From positions 124,001-188,000 of the forward strand of contig NZ_JANKMS010000008.1 of assembly GCF_024649945.1 (NCBI RefSeq): 64,000 nucleotides of DNA. The letters run 5' to 3'. How positions within the stretch are numbered: position 1 is the first letter of the stretch; the number at the start of each line of letters is the position of its first letter. Below the pieces are notes generated by a model. It did not search any database and was not told the DNA's origin. It worked only from the letters and a program-made list of their open reading frames with translations. The position numbers were made by a program, and so were the translations under genes. This document shows positions 63,752-64,000 of the stretch, piece after piece. The stretch is from Flavobacterium panacis. GTDB lineage: Bacteria; Bacteroidota; Bacteroidia; Flavobacteriales; Flavobacteriaceae.

Positions 63752-64000
63752 CTATTGTCCGTAGTACGAATCTTTTCCGTGTTTACGGTTGTAATGTTTT
63801 TTTATTAATGAATCTTTTAATCTTGGTGCGTTTGGGTTGATTTGTAAAGTCAGGTATGCCATTTCTGCCACAACTTCTAAAACTTTACTGTTGTAAACCG
63901 CTTTCGCAGCATTTTTTCCCCATGCAAACGGACCGTGATTTCCAATTAAAATCATTTCTACTTCTTCATAAGAAAGATTTTTTTCTTTGAAGCAATCCAA
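63752..64000 (-). CDS. araD: L-ribulose-5-phosphate 4-epimerase (partial, C-terminal 82 residues)
   Basis: Class II aldolase-fold enzyme making D-xylulose-5-phosphate. Only the C-terminus is present; the gene continues past 64000. ILIGNHGPFAWGKNAAKAV and the ending LIKKHYNRKHGKDSYYGQ match AraD tails. It is upstream of araA in the same direction. Confidence 0.9.
   Translation of the reverse strand: MDCFKEKNLSYEEVEMILIGNHGPFAWGKNAAKAVYNSKVLEVVAEMAYLTLQINPNAPRLKDSLIKKHYNRKHGKDSYYGQ

Overview
The window looks like a chromosomal segment of a Flavobacterium-type bacterium (Bacteroidota). It is AT-rich. Promoter boxes repeatedly fit TAnnTTTG with an upstream TTG, which is the Bacteroidota sigma-A pattern. 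It carries families typical of flavobacteria: IPExxxVDY, DUF2480, DUF3078, DUF5689 with a TonB receptor, DUF6249 and the long form of PurF. I see no insertion sequence, prophage or CRISPR array. The genus is an inference from these features; no 16S gene is present.

Layout. 1-1010: partial serine hydrolase. 1230-5448: iron-sulfur assembly genes (sufS, a lipoprotein, sufE, a DUF59 protein), then DUF2480 and DUF3078 proteins. 5517-18653: secreted proteins of unknown role, hflX, a DUF5689 lipoprotein with its TonB-dependent receptor, an MFS transporter, a Gfo/Idh/MocA oxidoreductase and an old-yellow-enzyme. 18822-25341: a candidate bacteriocin locus. It holds a small HTH regulator, two double-glycine precursor peptides too short to be found by routine ORF calling, three small membrane proteins, an HlyD adaptor, a C39-peptidase ABC exporter and an ABC efflux pair. 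25660-31750: rseP, two tRNA-Asn, a bleomycin-hydrolase-like peptidase, and an AraC regulator next to a CPBP protease. 31854-42953: a one-strand cell-envelope cluster (arylsulfatase, HAD lipoprotein, DUF1254, DUF2252, beta-barrels, membrane-bound AraC regulator). 43557-48086: pyk, IPExxxVDY, rnc, fabF, acpP. 48262-54166: purN, rnhA, an ECF sigma factor with its anti-sigma candidate, a pfkB-family kinase and purF. 54167-55247: four tandem copies of a 70-nt terminator-ended element, probably small RNA genes. 55248-64000: sodB, pth, rplY, prs, tRNA-Leu, an OsmC protein, an LRR lipoprotein, and an arabinose group (galM, araA, partial araD).

Most promising for novelty: (i) the bacteriocin locus. 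One precursor shares a 13-residue C-terminal motif with a neighbouring membrane protein, the C39 domain has lost its usual aspartate, and a 34-bp repeat bounds the locus. (ii) The four-copy sRNA-like array between purF and sodB, whose hairpin loops change between two GNRA tetraloops while the stem is kept. (iii) A terminator-shaped hairpin inside the first codons of rnc. (iv) A perfect 26-bp palindrome upstream of the sulfatase cluster. Many intergenic gaps also hold long perfect inverted repeats of several unrelated types.
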